NCBI GenBank assembly: GCA_024697625.1
Contig: JAILFJ010000129.1
Coordinates: 1-64,000 of the forward strand
DNA length: 64,000 bases
Source of the DNA: Oscillospiraceae bacterium
GTDB taxonomy: Bacteria > Bacillota > Clostridia > Oscillospirales > Oscillospiraceae
Reading direction: 5' to 3'
A program made the position numbers and the translations under genes. Under the pieces are notes generated by a model, which worked only from the letters and a program-made list of their open reading frames with translations, was not told the DNA's origin and made no database searches. Shown here piece by piece: positions 45,638 through 55,327 of the stretch (position 1 is the first letter of the stretch; each line of letters opens with the position of its first letter).

Positions 45638-48142
45638 TTAGTTTGATTTTTTAAGAATCAGGTTGATGATCCTGTTCTTGACAACGATTGTCTTGACGAG
45701 CTCTGCACCAACCATCTGTTTCTGGATCTTCTCGTCTGCCAGAGCTGTCTTTACAATTGTGTCTTCATCGGCATCGTTTGCTACCGTAATCGTAGAACGA
45801 AGCTTTCCGTTGACCTGAACTGCCATCTCGTGCTCAGCATCCACCGTCTTGCTCTCATCGTACTCCGGCCAGGACATCTGCATGGCCATCTTCCCTTCTG
45901 CGGCAGCAAAACCGGTCTGTTCCCACATCTCCTCGGCAATGTGCGGGGCGAACGGGCTGAGCAGCAGGATCAGAGGCTTCAGGTCACCTTTCGTGCAGCC
46001 GTTGGCATAGTATGCGTTGACAAGCGTCATCAGTGCAGCAATCGCGGTGTTCATTTTGAGCTCAAGAATGTCATCTCCGACCTTCTTGATGGTCTTGTGG
46101 ATCAGCGCTTCATTCTTTGCGCTGATTCCCTGATCTTCCTTTACGAACTCCAGCAGGTTCCAGCATCGATCCAGAAAACGCTTTGAGCCTTTTACGGCTT
46201 CGTCAGACCAGGTCGCCGTTTTCTCGAAATCGCCGATAAACATGATGTACACACGCATCGTATCGGAACCGTATGCACTGATGACGTCGTCGGGATTTAC
46301 GACATTGCCGAGAGATTTGGACATCTTTACGGAAGTGCGCAGCGCCTCACTGCCATAGTGGCGGATCAGTTCCTGCTTCTCTTCCTCCGTCTCGGCATAG
46401 CCGACATAGTGCGGGTTCCGTCCCAGAATCATACCGTGAGACGTGCGCTTCTGATAGGGCTCTTTCGTGTGGACGACGCCAATGTCATAGAGGAATTTAT
46501 GCCAGAATCTGCTGTATAACAGGTGGAGCGTCGTATGCTCCATTCCGCCGTTATACCAGTCTACAGGCCCCCAGTACTCCTCTGCTTCCTTAGAGAAGGG
46601 AGCAGTGTCGTTATTCGGGTCCATATAGCGCAGATAATACCAGCAGGAGCCTGCCCAGTTCGGCATGGTGTCGGTCTCACGTTTCGCAGGTCTGCCGCAT
46701 TTCGGGCAGGTTGTGTTGACCCACTCCGTCATCTTGGCCAACGGGCTCTCACCGTCATCGGTAGGTTCATAGCTTTCTACGTTGGGAAGGACCAGCGGCA
46801 GCTCGCTCTCGTCCAGGGGAACCCAGCCACAGTCCGGACACTCCACCAGAGGGATCGGTTCACCCCAGTAGCGCTGACGTGAGAAGACCCAGTCACGAAG
46901 CTTGTAGTTTACCTTCTCCTTGCCGAAGCCCTGTTCCACGACGTATTTCTTCATCGCCGGAATGGCTTCCCTGACTGTCATTCCGTCCATGAAACCGGAG
47001 TTTACCATGATGCCGTTCTCTTTGGCGGCAAAGGCCTCCTTTGCCATGTCACCGCCCTTGACCACCTCAATGATCGGAAGGCCAAACTTCATGGCAAATT
47101 CCCAGTCGCGCTGGTCATGGCCGGGAACGCCCATGACAGCGCCGGTACCGTAGCCCATCAGGACGTAGTCAGAGATAAACACCGGTACACTCGCACGGTT
47201 AACCGGGTTGATTGCCCGGATGCCCTGCAGCAGAACGCCGGTCTTATCCTTGTTGAGCTCACCGCGTTCAAAATCGGATTTCCGCGCAGCTTCTGTCTGA
47301 TAGGCGGTCACCTCATCCCAGTTTTCGATCTGATCCTTCCACTTCTCCAGGATGGGATGCTCCGGAGAGAGAACCATGTAGGTCACGCCGTACAGCGTAT
47401 CGGCACGTGTCGTGTAGACCGTGATGGTATCGCCGGTGGTCATTCTGAAATCAACCTCTACGCCGGTAGAACGGCCGATCCAGTTCTTCTGCTGAACCTT
47501 GACGCGCTCGATGTAATCCAGATCGTCAAGGTCGTCAATCAGTCTGTCTGCGTACTTTGTGATGCGCAGCATCCACTGGCTTTTCTCCTTCCGGACAACC
47601 TCGCCGCCGCATCTCTCACAGACGCCGTCAACGACCTCCTCGTTCGCCAGGCCCACTTTGCAGCTTGTACACCAGTTGATGGGCATGGTGGTCTTGTAGG
47701 CCAGACCGTGTTTGAACATCTGCAGGAAGATCCACTGCGTCCACTTATAGTAAGCCGGGTCGCTGGTGTTGACGCAGCGGTCCCAGTCAAAGCCGTAGCC
47801 CAGCATCTTAAGCTGGCGGGTAAAGTTTGCAATATTGTCCTTCGTGACAATCGCAGGGTGGATATGGTTCTTGATGGCATAGTTCTCCGTCGGCAGGCCA
47901 AATGCATCGTAGCCAATCGGGAAAATCACATTGTAGCCGTCCATCCGTTTTTTGCGTGTAACGATATCTATCGCAGTAAACGGACGCGGATGTCCGACAT
48001 GCAGGCCGGCTGCGCTCGGATACGGAAACTCAATCAGGCCGTAAAACTTCGGTCTCGGATCACCGGTTATCGCCGCATAAGGCTTCTTTTCTTCCCAGAT
48101 ACTCTGCCATTTACTCTCTATGGCGGCAAAATCATATTTCAT
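45638..48142 (-). CDS. leuS: Leucyl-tRNA synthetase
   Basis: Charges tRNA-Leu with leucine. The 834-aa protein has the class I signature as HVGHP (about 48-52), a zinc-type segment with [12 protein letters not shown] and CERCGG (about 160-182), the editing domain with [14 protein letters not shown] (about 243-256), a second CPDCG/CPKCG pair (about 428 and 475), and KMSKSLGN near 606, which confirms identity. GAGGAG lies before the ATG. It is the last gene of the run yhbY-nadD/yqeK-rsfS-leuS, an order found in many Firmicutes. The segment after HVGH reads PRPFTAIDI where PRNYTIGD-like text is more usual; this is a small departure only. Confidence 0.96.
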   Translation of the reverse strand: MKYDFAAIESKWQSIWEEKKPYAAITGDPRPKFYGLIEFPYPSAAGLHVGHPRPFTAIDIVTRKKRMDGYNVIFPIGYDAFGLPTENYAIKNHIHPAIVTKDNIANFTRQLKMLGYGFDWDRCVNTSDPAYYKWTQWIFLQMFKHGLAYKTTMPINWCTSCKVGLANEEVVDGVCERCGGEVVRKEKSQWMLRITKYADRLIDDLDDLDYIERVKVQQKNWIGRSTGVEVDFRMTTGDTITVYTTRADTLYGVTYMVLSPEHPILEKWKDQIENWDEVTAYQTEAARKSDFERGELNKDKTGVLLQGIRAINPVNRASVPVFISDYVLMGYGTGAVMGVPGHDQRDWEFAMKFGLPIIEVVKGGDMAKEAFAAKENGIMVNSGFMDGMTVREAIPAMKKYVVEQGFGKEKVNYKLRDWVFSRQRYWGEPIPLVECPDCGWVPLDESELPLVLPNVESYEPTDDGESPLAKMTEWVNTTCPKCGRPAKRETDTMPNWAGSCWYYLRYMDPNNDTAPFSKEAEEYWGPVDWYNGGMEHTTLHLLYSRFWHKFLYDIGVVHTKEPYQKRTSHGMILGRNPHYVGYAETEEEKQELIRHYGSEALRTSVKMSKSLGNVVNPDDVISAYGSDTMRVYIMFIGDFEKTATWSDEAVKGSKRFLDRCWNLLEFVKEDQGISAKNEALIHKTIKKVGDDILELKMNTAIAALMTLVNAYYANGCTKGDLKPLILLLSPFAPHIAEEMWEQTGFAAAEGKMAMQMSWPEYDESKTVDAEHEMAVQVNGKLRSTITVANDADEDTIVKTALADEKIQKQMVGAELVKTIVVKNRIINLILKKSN

Positions 48143-48187
48143 GTTTTATACTCCTCATCAGTAATATCGTACCGGATGCCCCTGTAG

Positions 48188-48547
48188 TCAGGGGCTCGGA
48201 AGGGATGAGGGCGTCACCGCCTCCGCATCGCTCCAAAGGCGCTCCAGATCGTAAAACTTTCTGGCTTCGTCCGTAAAGATATGAACAATCACGCTGCCGA
48301 AGTCCATCAGAACCCAGATGTCCGAGCGGAGGCCCTCTCTTCTGATCGGCGGCTCGCCGGCCTCTGAGAGCTGCCTGTCCACCTCATCTACCAGCGCTTT
48401 GATGTGCGCCGGAGAGCTTCCGTTGCAGATCACAAAATAGTCTGCCAGAACCGTATGCTCTGCGGTTTTCAGGATCTTGACGTCTTTTGCCTTCTTGTCG
48501 TCCAGTGCCCGGTAGGCAATTGCTGTGATTTCTTCGGGACTTAACAT
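48188..48547 (-). CDS. rsfS: Ribosomal silencing factor
   Basis: RsfS (Iojap) binds large-subunit protein uL14 and blocks subunit joining when nutrients are short. The 119-aa protein shows the family core VLADYFVICNGSSPAHIKAL (about 35-54), then SDIWVLMDFGSVIVHIF and REFYDLERLW-like RKFYDLERLW. I set the start at the ATG at 48547, one base after the stop of the nadD-yqeK gene and after AAAGGAG inside that gene's end; the longer frame adds 27 residues that overlap the neighbour. leuS follows by 45 bases. Confidence 0.94.
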   Translation of the reverse strand: MLSPEEITAIAYRALDDKKAKDVKILKTAEHTVLADYFVICNGSSPAHIKALVDEVDRQLSEAGEPPIRREGLRSDIWVLMDFGSVIVHIFTDEARKFYDLERLWSDAEAVTPSSLPSP

Positions 48548-48548
48548 A

Positions 48549-49733
48549 TCAGTTGTCTCTCCTTTCATTGATGCGTGCCTCATACCAGGTACAGGCTTCC
48601 AGCGTATCGATATAGGGCTCCTGCCCACATTCCCGGATTTCTCTGACTGTCATCTGAAGGCCCAGCAGCACGGCGGCATCCAGGTCCTCATAGGCCAGCC
48701 TGCGGAGTTCGTCAATCCCCGGAAAATCTCTGGTCGGCTCGATGTAGTCCGCCAGATAAACGATCTTCTCCAGCAGATTCATGTCCGGCTTGCCGGTCGT
48801 ATGCCAGCGAATTGCTTCGTATACGGCATCAGTCACACCGAAGCGGTCCCTTGCCAGTGCTGCTCCGGTCCTTGCATGCAGCAGCTTCGGTCTTTCAAGC
48901 TCGGCAATGTCGCACATCATACCATATTTTTCGCAGAGTTTCAACTGTTCTTCGTAGCTGAGGCGTTTGGTGATGTCATGGAGAATCCCCGCTTCTGCAC
49001 AGACTTCCGGATCTTCACCCCAGCACTGTGACAGACGCACTGCCTCGCTCTCGCAGCCGGCCACATGCGCGATTCGCTTTTCGTCCAGCATGCCGTACGC
49101 CTGCTCCCGCAGCCAGCTCAGCTCCGGCTGCGCGCCATAGAAGCGCTGTCGGATAATCTCCGCATAAACGGGCGGGTACAGCAGATCCGTTCCGCTCCGT
49201 TTCGGCAGCATTTCACGGATCTCGGCTGAGTGCATGGGAAGCGGTTCATGCGGCAGAAGCCTGACTCTCGCTCCATAAGCTTCGATAAAGCGTTCGGCAG
49301 TGTGCAGCAGAAGATCGCGGTCGTCTTCTTCCCTTGCCAGAACTGCAAGCACACAGTGGTGCAGCAGATAATCAAAATGATACCACTCTTCAAAGCTCAG
49401 AAACATGTCTGTGCCAAGAAGCAGTGTCAGGACCGAGCCCTCCGGCAGCGTCTCTTCAAGCTCACGTACGGTGTCATAGGTATAGCTTTTTCCCGAGCGT
49501 CGGACTTCCATATCCGATACTTCGACGCCTTCCAGATCTGAGAAATTCAGCCGGCACAGTCTGAGCCTCTGTTCCGTAGAGGGGCTGCCGGGCGCCATCT
49601 CCTTGTGTGGAGGCTCGTGGTCCGGGATGACCATCATCCTGTCAGGCTTCAGCTCCTTCATTGCGCTGACAAGCGCTTCGCGGTGACCCAGGTGGGGCGG
49701 ATTGAAGCTCCCGCCATAGATTGCAAGTTCCAT
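48549..49733 (-). CDS. NadD-YqeK fusion: NaMN adenylyltransferase plus HD-type Ap4A hydrolase domain
   Basis: One 394-aa protein joins two enzymes that are often neighbouring genes. The first part (about 1-200) is NadD, which makes nicotinic acid adenine dinucleotide: GGSFNPPHLGH (7-17) carries the H-x-G-H nucleotidyl transferase motif, and HSAEIREML (about 165) matches the C-terminal SSTxIR motif. The second part (about 205-394) is YqeK, an HD-domain hydrolase reported to cut diadenosine tetraphosphate: RIAHVAGCE, GILHDITK (the His-Asp pair), LLHARTGA, IRWHTTG and LADYIEPTRDF supply the metal ligands. I set the start at the ATG at 49733; 80 extra codons upstream overlap yhbY. It is followed immediately by rsfS and preceded by yhbY seven bases away. 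Confidence 0.92.
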   Translation of the reverse strand: MELAIYGGSFNPPHLGHREALVSAMKELKPDRMMVIPDHEPPHKEMAPGSPSTEQRLRLCRLNFSDLEGVEVSDMEVRRSGKSYTYDTVRELEETLPEGSVLTLLLGTDMFLSFEEWYHFDYLLHHCVLAVLAREEDDRDLLLHTAERFIEAYGARVRLLPHEPLPMHSAEIREMLPKRSGTDLLYPPVYAEIIRQRFYGAQPELSWLREQAYGMLDEKRIAHVAGCESEAVRLSQCWGEDPEVCAEAGILHDITKRLSYEEQLKLCEKYGMMCDIAELERPKLLHARTGAALARDRFGVTDAVYEAIRWHTTGKPDMNLLEKIVYLADYIEPTRDFPGIDELRRLAYEDLDAAVLLGLQMTVREIRECGQEPYIDTLEACTWYEARINERRDN

Positions 49734-49740
49734 GCTTCCG

Positions 49741-50007
49741 TCAGTCTTTCCTCTTACGGTACAGGACAAACTTCGTACCGATGGCCTGTACCGGTTCCGC
49801 GCCGCAGGCCTCAGCCAGTTGCTGGCAGGCCTCCCCGGCCGTAAGCATGCTGGTTTCCAGGACCTTTCCCTTGATGAGCTCCCGGGCTGTGAGTGCAGTG
49901 TCCACCGAAGCAATAACCGACTCCGTGATTCCGTTCTTACCAATCTGTACGATGGTGTCCAGGGTAGAGGCAAGCCCTCTCAGCTCCGCCCTCTCTTTGC
50001 TTGTCAT
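49741..50007 (-). CDS. yhbY: CRM-domain RNA-binding protein YhbY
   Basis: A small (88 aa) CRS1/YhbY-domain protein associated with large-subunit precursors. The motif IGKNGITESVIASVDTAL (about 22-39) holds the conserved GxxG-type loop, and the end GTKFVLYRKRK fits the family. GAGGAG precedes the ATG. It lies between ftsY (90 bases upstream) and nadD-yqeK. Confidence 0.9.
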   Translation of the reverse strand: MTSKERAELRGLASTLDTIVQIGKNGITESVIASVDTALTARELIKGKVLETSMLTAGEACQQLAEACGAEPVQAIGTKFVLYRKRKD

Positions 50008-50096
50008 CCGTTTGGCTCCTCTGTTTCAATCATGATTCTGTTTCTGTACGCTGCCGCACTTCTCTGTGCGGCACGCATACTGTCCGGAAGCGCTCT

Positions 50097-50999
50097 TCAT
50101 TTGAACAGCGCTTCCACAAAGCTCTTCCCGTCAAAAGGAATCAGGTCGTCAATCCCCTCTCCGACTCCGACATACTTCACAGGAAGCTGGCACTCATTGG
50201 CAATGGCAAACACGATACCGCCCTTCGCCGTTCCGTCCAGCTTGGTCAGCACAATGCCGCTGAGCCCTGCTGTTTCGAGAAACTGCTTCGCCTGCAGCAG
50301 ACCGTTCTGACCGGTTGTCGCATCCAGAACCATCAGCGTTTCCACGTCTGCATCCGGCAGCTCTCTGTCGATGATCCGCCGGATCTTATTCAGCTCGTTC
50401 ATCAGGTTCTGTTTGTTGTGCAGCCGACCTGCCGTATCGATCAGAATCACGTCACTGCCTCTGGCCTTCGCAGCGCAGATCCCGTCATAGACCACGGCTG
50501 CGGGGTCGCTCCCCTCTTCATGCCGTACAAAATCTGCGCCTGAGCGTTCCGCCCAGATCCCGAGCTGCTCTGCCGCCGCTGCCCGGAAAGTGTCCCCGGC
50601 GCACAGGAGAACCTTTTTCCCGTCACGGATGAACTGATTGGCCAGCTTTCCGATGGTGGTTGTTTTGCCGACGCCGTTTACACCCACCATAAGGATTACG
50701 GAAGGCTTCGTCTCCAGTTTCAGTCTGGGATCTCCCACGTCCAGAAGTCCGGTCAGAATTCGAATCAGACCTTCTCTGGCTTCTTCCCCTTTCCGATACC
50801 GATCCTCCCAGGTTTTGCGCCGCATGAGATAGTCTACCCGCTCGGCAGTAGGCACACCGGCATCCGCCAGCACAAGCATTTCTTCCAGATCTTCATAGAA
50901 CTGTTCACTGTCGGGCGCATAGTCCTGGAAAAGTTCCTCCAGGTCCAGTTTCTGCCGGGTTTTTCCAAGTCCGCCGAACAGCTTGTCAAATAATCCCAT
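50097..50999 (-). CDS. ftsY: Signal recognition particle receptor FtsY
   Basis: The SRP receptor GTPase that docks ribosomes making membrane proteins. The 300-aa protein is the compact NG form, without the long acidic A domain: MGLFDKLFGGLGKTR at the start, N domain about 10-95, Walker A GVNGVGKTTTIGKLA (about 108-122), DTAGRLHNKQNLM (about 188-200), TKLDGTAKGG (about 255-264) and VGVGEGIDDLIPFD near the end. It starts 15 bases after smc, the usual smc-ftsY pair. AGGAAGGA precedes the ATG. Confidence 0.95.
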   Translation of the reverse strand: MGLFDKLFGGLGKTRQKLDLEELFQDYAPDSEQFYEDLEEMLVLADAGVPTAERVDYLMRRKTWEDRYRKGEEAREGLIRILTGLLDVGDPRLKLETKPSVILMVGVNGVGKTTTIGKLANQFIRDGKKVLLCAGDTFRAAAAEQLGIWAERSGADFVRHEEGSDPAAVVYDGICAAKARGSDVILIDTAGRLHNKQNLMNELNKIRRIIDRELPDADVETLMVLDATTGQNGLLQAKQFLETAGLSGIVLTKLDGTAKGGIVFAIANECQLPVKYVGVGEGIDDLIPFDGKSFVEALFK

Positions 51000-51014
51000 C
51001 GTTCTCTGTCCTTC

Positions 51015-54000
51015 CTATTCTTCTATCGTCTTTCGGGCCTCTTCCAGGTCCAGACTGATGACCCGGGAGATTCCCTTTTCCTGCATCGTCACTCCGTAGA
51101 GCATATCAGCCTCTTCCATGGTTCCCCTTCGGTGGGTGATCACGAGAAACTGCGTTCTGTCCGAGAAACGTCTCATATAATCTGCGTATCTGCTGACATT
51201 CTCCTCATCCAGGGCTGCCTCGATCTCATCCATGACACAGAACGGCGTCGGACGCACCTTCAGAATTGCAAAATAGAGCGCGATCGCAACAAAGGCCATT
51301 TCCCCGCCGGACAGCAGGCTGATTGTGGACAGAGCCTTTCCCGGAGGCTGAACCCGGATATCGATCCCGCAGTCCAGTACATGCTCTTCATCTTCCAGGA
51401 CCAGTGAAGCTTTGCCGCCGCCGAACAGCTCGCGAAACGTCTCCTGGAAGCGGAGATCGATCTCACGGAACTGCTCCGTAAAGATTGTCTCCATATTCCG
51501 TGTGATGTCCCGGATAATCCCGATCAGTTCACTCTTTGCCTTCTCGATGTCGTCCCGCTGGCTGGTCAGATATTCATATCTGGTACTGACACGCTCATAT
51601 TCTTCGATCGCCCCGAGATTTGGGTTTCCAAGAGCACTCATCTGCTTTCGAAGCTCTGCGATTGCGCGGTTTTCCTTATTCAGGTTCTCCACCGGCTGAC
51701 GCAGGGACTGTGCCGCAGTATAGCTGAGCTCGTAACTGTCCCACAGCTTATCCGTAATCTGCTTTTCTTCCATCTCGGCAGTGAGCTTCTTCTGGTCTGC
51801 TCTTGAAACCCTGCGCTCCAGGTCGTTAATGTCACTGTTGAGCTGCTGCGCCTGTTTATCCGCCCGGGTGCGCTTCCCTTCCAGTTCCAGCTTCTCGTCG
51901 CTGATTCTGCGGATCACATCCTTCTCTGCCTGTACCTCTGTTCCGAGGCCTTCCCGTACCAGCTGTTTCTCCCGAAGCCGGTTCCGGAAGCCTTCCGTCT
52001 GGCGTTCCGCTGCGTCAATGGCGGCCTGTCGCTGCTCGCTGTCTCCGTCGATTGCCGCTAGCAGAAGCCCGAACTGCTCCGCAGCTTTCCTGGAACTCTC
52101 GTATTCTGCATCCAAAGCCGCATCCTGCTGTTTCAGGCTGTTCTCGTCCTCCTGCGCCATCTGGAGTTCATAACGCACCCGATCTGCAGATCGCTTTGTA
52201 TTCTCAAGCTGAATTCTGGCATTCTGACAGTTTTTCTCTGCCCTCTCTTCCTCCAGACGCAGCTCTTTCAGTTCAGAAGCTCTGGAGAGAATGCCGTTTC
52301 CAACGGCACTGCTTCCGCCGGTCATGGAGCCGCCTGCGTGGATCATCTGGCCATCCAGAGTGACAATCCTCAGCCGGTTTCCGTTCTTTTTCGCAATGCG
52401 GATCGCATCCGGGAGCCGGTCTGCGATCAAAGTTCTGCCCAAAAGGTTCAATACGATCTGCTCGTACTTTTCCTCACAATCCACCAGGTCGGAAGCGATA
52501 CCGACCACCCCCGGATCATCGACCGGCTGCATGGCGCTGCCTCGGATCGTGTCAAGCGGGAGAAAAGTCGCCCTGCCTGCGTCCTGTCGCTGAAGCAGCT
52601 CAATCGCCAGACGGGCATCGTTCTGACTGTCGACAACAATATTCTGCCCCGCGCTTCCAAGCGCCGTCTCAATGGCAAGAGCATATTCGCTGTCGGTTTT
52701 CAGCAGGCTGGATACGGGGCCGTGGATCGCTCTCAGCATGCCTCTCCCGGCCTCTCTCATGACTGTTTTTACAGCTCTGGAATACCCTTCAAAGTCCCGC
52801 TGCATTCCATCCAGAATACGGATCCTGGCGCGAATGCTGTTGAGTTCAACCTCTTTCGCATTCAGCTCGTCACTCTGCTGGGCAATCATTCTGTCCCGGC
52901 TCTCAAGCTTCATGCGGCTGCCGGCCACGACATTTCCCGCTTCCGTCAGCTTCACGCTGAGCTGCTCTTTCTCCTCCGCAATCTGCCTGCGCCTGTCTTC
53001 GCCCCTGCGCACTTCATCCCGGATCTCCTCCAGACGGCCGCGCTGCTGCTCCAGATCCTGCTGAATTCTCTCTGCATTCTGAATGCTGCTTTCGATATTT
53101 GCATTCAGAACAGCAATCTCGGCATCGCAGGCCGAAAGACGCGACTCCACTGCTGAGAGTCGATCCCGCGCCGCTTCCGTCTCAATGTCCTTCTGGTGCA
53201 TCCGCTCTGAGATGCTGTCGCCGGAGACATATACGGCTTTCAGATCTTCCTTTTTCTGCAGCAGTTCTGAGGAGAGCTGTTCATACTCCAGGATGATCGA
53301 TTCTGACTGCTCACGCAGGCGGTCAAGGCTCTCCATCCAGACCGAGATTTCCCGGCTTCTTAGTTCATCGCGAAGCTTCAGATACTTTTTCGCTTTCTCA
53401 GACTGTTCTTTCAGCGGCCCGACCTGGAGTTCCAGTTCATCTGTTTTATCCCGGATGCGCAGGAGATTTTCTTCTGTCTTCTGCAGTTTTCGTTCCGCTT
53501 CTTCCTTTCTGTAACGGAAACGCGAAATCCCGGCTGCTTCTTCAAAAACCTCCCGCCTGTCCATACTTCTTGTGGATACGATGTCGGCGATCTTCCCCTG
53601 TCCGATAATCGAATAGCCATCCCGTCCGAGGCCGGTGTCCATCAGAAGACTGTTCAGATCTTTCAGCCGCACCGGCTCTTTGTTGATGAAATACTCACTC
53701 TCACCGCTGCGATAATAGCGGCGGGTCAGCATCAGTTCGCTCCCCTCTGTAGGAAAAAGTCCTGTCGAGTTGTCCAGAATCAGTGATACCTGCGCAAAGC
53801 CCATTGCCCCGCGCAGCTCGGTTCCACCGAAAATGACATCCTCCATTTTGCTGCCGCGCAGCGCCTTGCTGCGCTGCTCCCCCATCACCCACAGCACAGC
53901 GTCGGAGATGTTTGATTTTCCGGAACCGTTTGGGCCCACTATGGCCGTAATGTTTTTTTCAAATGTCAGCCGGGTCTTGTCCGCGAAAGACTTGAACCCC

Positions 54001-54026
54001 TGAATTTCCAACGCTCTTAGGTACAT
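51015..54026 (-). CDS. smc: Chromosome partition protein SMC with short arms
   Basis: SMC dimers with ScpAB organise and segregate the chromosome. Head motifs are intact: GPNGSGKSNI (Walker A, about 32-41), the Q-loop region near 140, LSGGEMAF (signature) and FCVMDEIEAALDEENV (Walker B and D-loop). The hinge lies at about 412-575 (YSRAVKTVM to GGSMTGGSSAVGNG). Arms: about 165-410 and 590-800. At 1003 aa it is about 180 residues shorter than the typical 1180-1190, and the loss is about equal in both arms. The signature has Met-Ala-Phe where Lys-Ala-Leu is usual. A modest AGAGGG precedes the ATG. ftsY follows by 15 bases; the accessory segment begins just upstream. Confidence 0.95.
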   Translation of the reverse strand: MYLRALEIQGFKSFADKTRLTFEKNITAIVGPNGSGKSNISDAVLWVMGEQRSKALRGSKMEDVIFGGTELRGAMGFAQVSLILDNSTGLFPTEGSELMLTRRYYRSGESEYFINKEPVRLKDLNSLLMDTGLGRDGYSIIGQGKIADIVSTRSMDRREVFEEAAGISRFRYRKEEAERKLQKTEENLLRIRDKTDELELQVGPLKEQSEKAKKYLKLRDELRSREISVWMESLDRLREQSESIILEYEQLSSELLQKKEDLKAVYVSGDSISERMHQKDIETEAARDRLSAVESRLSACDAEIAVLNANIESSIQNAERIQQDLEQQRGRLEEIRDEVRRGEDRRRQIAEEKEQLSVKLTEAGNVVAGSRMKLESRDRMIAQQSDELNAKEVELNSIRARIRILDGMQRDFEGYSRAVKTVMREAGRGMLRAIHGPVSSLLKTDSEYALAIETALGSAGQNIVVDSQNDARLAIELLQRQDAGRATFLPLDTIRGSAMQPVDDPGVVGIASDLVDCEEKYEQIVLNLLGRTLIADRLPDAIRIAKKNGNRLRIVTLDGQMIHAGGSMTGGSSAVGNGILSRASELKELRLEEERAEKNCQNARIQLENTKRSADRVRYELQMAQEDENSLKQQDAALDAEYESSRKAAEQFGLLLAAIDGDSEQRQAAIDAAERQTEGFRNRLREKQLVREGLGTEVQAEKDVIRRISDEKLELEGKRTRADKQAQQLNSDINDLERRVSRADQKKLTAEMEEKQITDKLWDSYELSYTAAQSLRQPVENLNKENRAIAELRKQMSALGNPNLGAIEEYERVSTRYEYLTSQRDDIEKAKSELIGIIRDITRNMETIFTEQFREIDLRFQETFRELFGGGKASLVLEDEEHVLDCGIDIRVQPPGKALSTISLLSGGEMAFVAIALYFAILKVRPTPFCVMDEIEAALDEENVSRYADYMRRFSDRTQFLVITHRRGTMEEADMLYGVTMQEKGISRVISLDLEEARKTIEE

Positions 54027-54143
54027 ACTTTCTTATACCCTCTTAAAAGTTCTTATTTCTTCACATTTTTGGTGGTTTTCAGAACATTTTAGAGGTAAAC
54101 TTTCATGTAAATTCTTATATTTTTTTATATTTTCGCGGTCATT

Positions 54144-54190
54144 TGTCGTAAAACTGTCGTAAAATCGGGATTTTCCAGAAATTTACGACA
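54144..54190. repeat. TGTCGTAAA repeat cluster, integrase arm-site-like
   Basis: TGTCGTAAAA occurs at 54144-54153 and again at 54155-54164 (period 11), and an inverted copy TTTACGACA lies at 54182-54190. The cluster sits just past the 3' end of the integrase remnant, between it and smc. Directly repeated 9-11 bp arm sites beside int are typical of tyrosine-recombinase elements. I see no matching core site at the other end of the segment. Confidence 0.5.
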
Positions 54191-54272
54191 CGACGGGCTT
54201 GAAATGCCTGTAATTACTGACTATTTTGCGTGTCGATGCTTTTGAAACGTGTATCTTAAATGCAATCCCGGT

Positions 54273-54926
54273 TCATCCGAGATCGATGGTACCGTCGAGT
54301 GCGCGGAAACGGTCGAGCTTCGCCTCTTCGGTAGCTTCGTTGTAGATATCCATGGTCGTACGGATGTTTTTGTGTCCCATGACTTCCTGAATGACCTTGA
54401 TGTTTGGTTCGACCTCGCAGAGTCTCGTGCAGAACGTGTGCCGCAGGATGTGTGCGCTGATTTTCGGGATCAGAACCGGCTCGCGCTCCTGTTCTCTCGC
54501 TTTTGTGGCCTCTACGTGGTTGTAATCGGTCACAATCGACTGGATTTTGTCGAAAACTGCCGCAGGTGTATAGACCTTGCCGTTTGAGTTCAGGAAGATG
54601 AATCCGGTACAGCCGTTCACTGTGAACGGCTCCCAGTCCGGGTTCTTTTTTTTACGCTTTTCATTCTGAAGCGCTTCGCGCACGTCATTAAACATCGGGA
54701 TTACTCGGTTACCAGCCGCCGTCTTCGGGCTGTGGATACGGTAGGCGTAGCCGCCAGCTTCGGTATCCTTGCAGGAGATGGCGTGGTTCACGCTGATGAG
54801 GTTCTTTTTGAAATCGACGTCCGCCCAGCGGAGTCCGAGGCACTCCCCGATACGCATTCCGGTGCCAAGCAGCGTGACAAAGAGGTTAGTGCAGCGGCTG
54901 TATCTCGGATTGCTGCTATCTGACAT
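54273..54926 (-). pseudogene. Tyrosine recombinase/integrase, catalytic domain only
   Basis: A 217-aa remnant of a phage- or ICE-type integrase. The catalytic domain is complete by eye: GTGMRIGECLGLRW with the first Arg (about 22-35), the beta-hairpin Lys in SPKTAAGNR (about 64-72), HILRHTFCTRL (His-x-x-Arg, about 160-170), GHKNIRTTMDIY with the final His and Tyr nucleophile. The N-terminal arm-binding and core-binding domains (about 170 residues in the family) are missing; the frame is closed by a stop 18 codons upstream. The ATG does have AGGAAGGAG six bases before it, so a short protein may still be made. It lies between smc and other remnants, and marks the left part of the accessory segment. 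Confidence 0.8.
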
Positions 54927-55029
54927 AGGCTTCTCCTTCCTGCTTTGCCGAAAGGAGCCTGACGATGGATTTTATCACAGTGCAGACTCCTTTGCAAGCA
55001 ATATCTTCTAAATACATCAGTATGCTCAT
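54916..55029 (-). CDS. Possible 37-residue protein in the element remnant
   Basis: An ATG after AAAGGAAG opens a 37-codon frame (MSILMYLEDIACKG and on) whose end overlaps the start of the truncated integrase by 11 bases. The overlap and ribosome sites suggest either a translationally coupled leader or the leftover of a longer integrase-linked gene. I do not recognise it. Low confidence that it is a functional gene. Confidence 0.3.
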   Translation of the reverse strand: MSILMYLEDIACKGVCTVIKSIVRLLSAKQEGEAYVR

Positions 55030-55039
55030 GTTTCTTCCT

Positions 55040-55252
55040 TTACGGTTTCAGGTAAATCCGGACATCCCAGTCCGGGAGGAGGCGGACGATCATCTGCTCG
55101 ACGTCCTGCCAGTCGCCGTCCGCAAGGCCGCAGCCGATCTTTACGGTCTGGATTCTGCCGAGGAGCGAGTGCCGGTCCGTGAGGTTGGAGAAGGCCTTGT
55201 GGTACTTCTCCTTTACGACGGGCCATCTGTCCGAGATCGCCTTCGCTTTTTC
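55040..55252 (-). pseudogene. C-terminal remnant resembling a macro-domain protein
   Basis: A frame of 70 codons without a start, preceded in frame by TAG at 55253-55255. The end, IGCGLADGDWQDVEQMIVRL and DWDVRIYLKP, resembles the last helix and strand of macro-domain (ADP-ribose-binding) proteins, where GCGLAGGDW is a common motif. The N-terminal two thirds of such a domain are absent. Codon use and length fit a decayed cargo gene of the same mobile element as the integrase remnant. It could also be an unrelated family with a similar end. Confidence 0.5.
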
Positions 55253-55327
55253 CTATTTCTTCTTCATGAAACAACCCTGCGTTTCAAGCATCATAAAAAC
55301 CAAGGCACTTTACAGGGAAAACAGTCA

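Noticed and set aside
47117..48187. 356-codon plus-strand frame opposite leuS
   Set aside because: It is a shadow of the leuS coding bias; the minus strand carries the HVGH, editing and zinc motifs.
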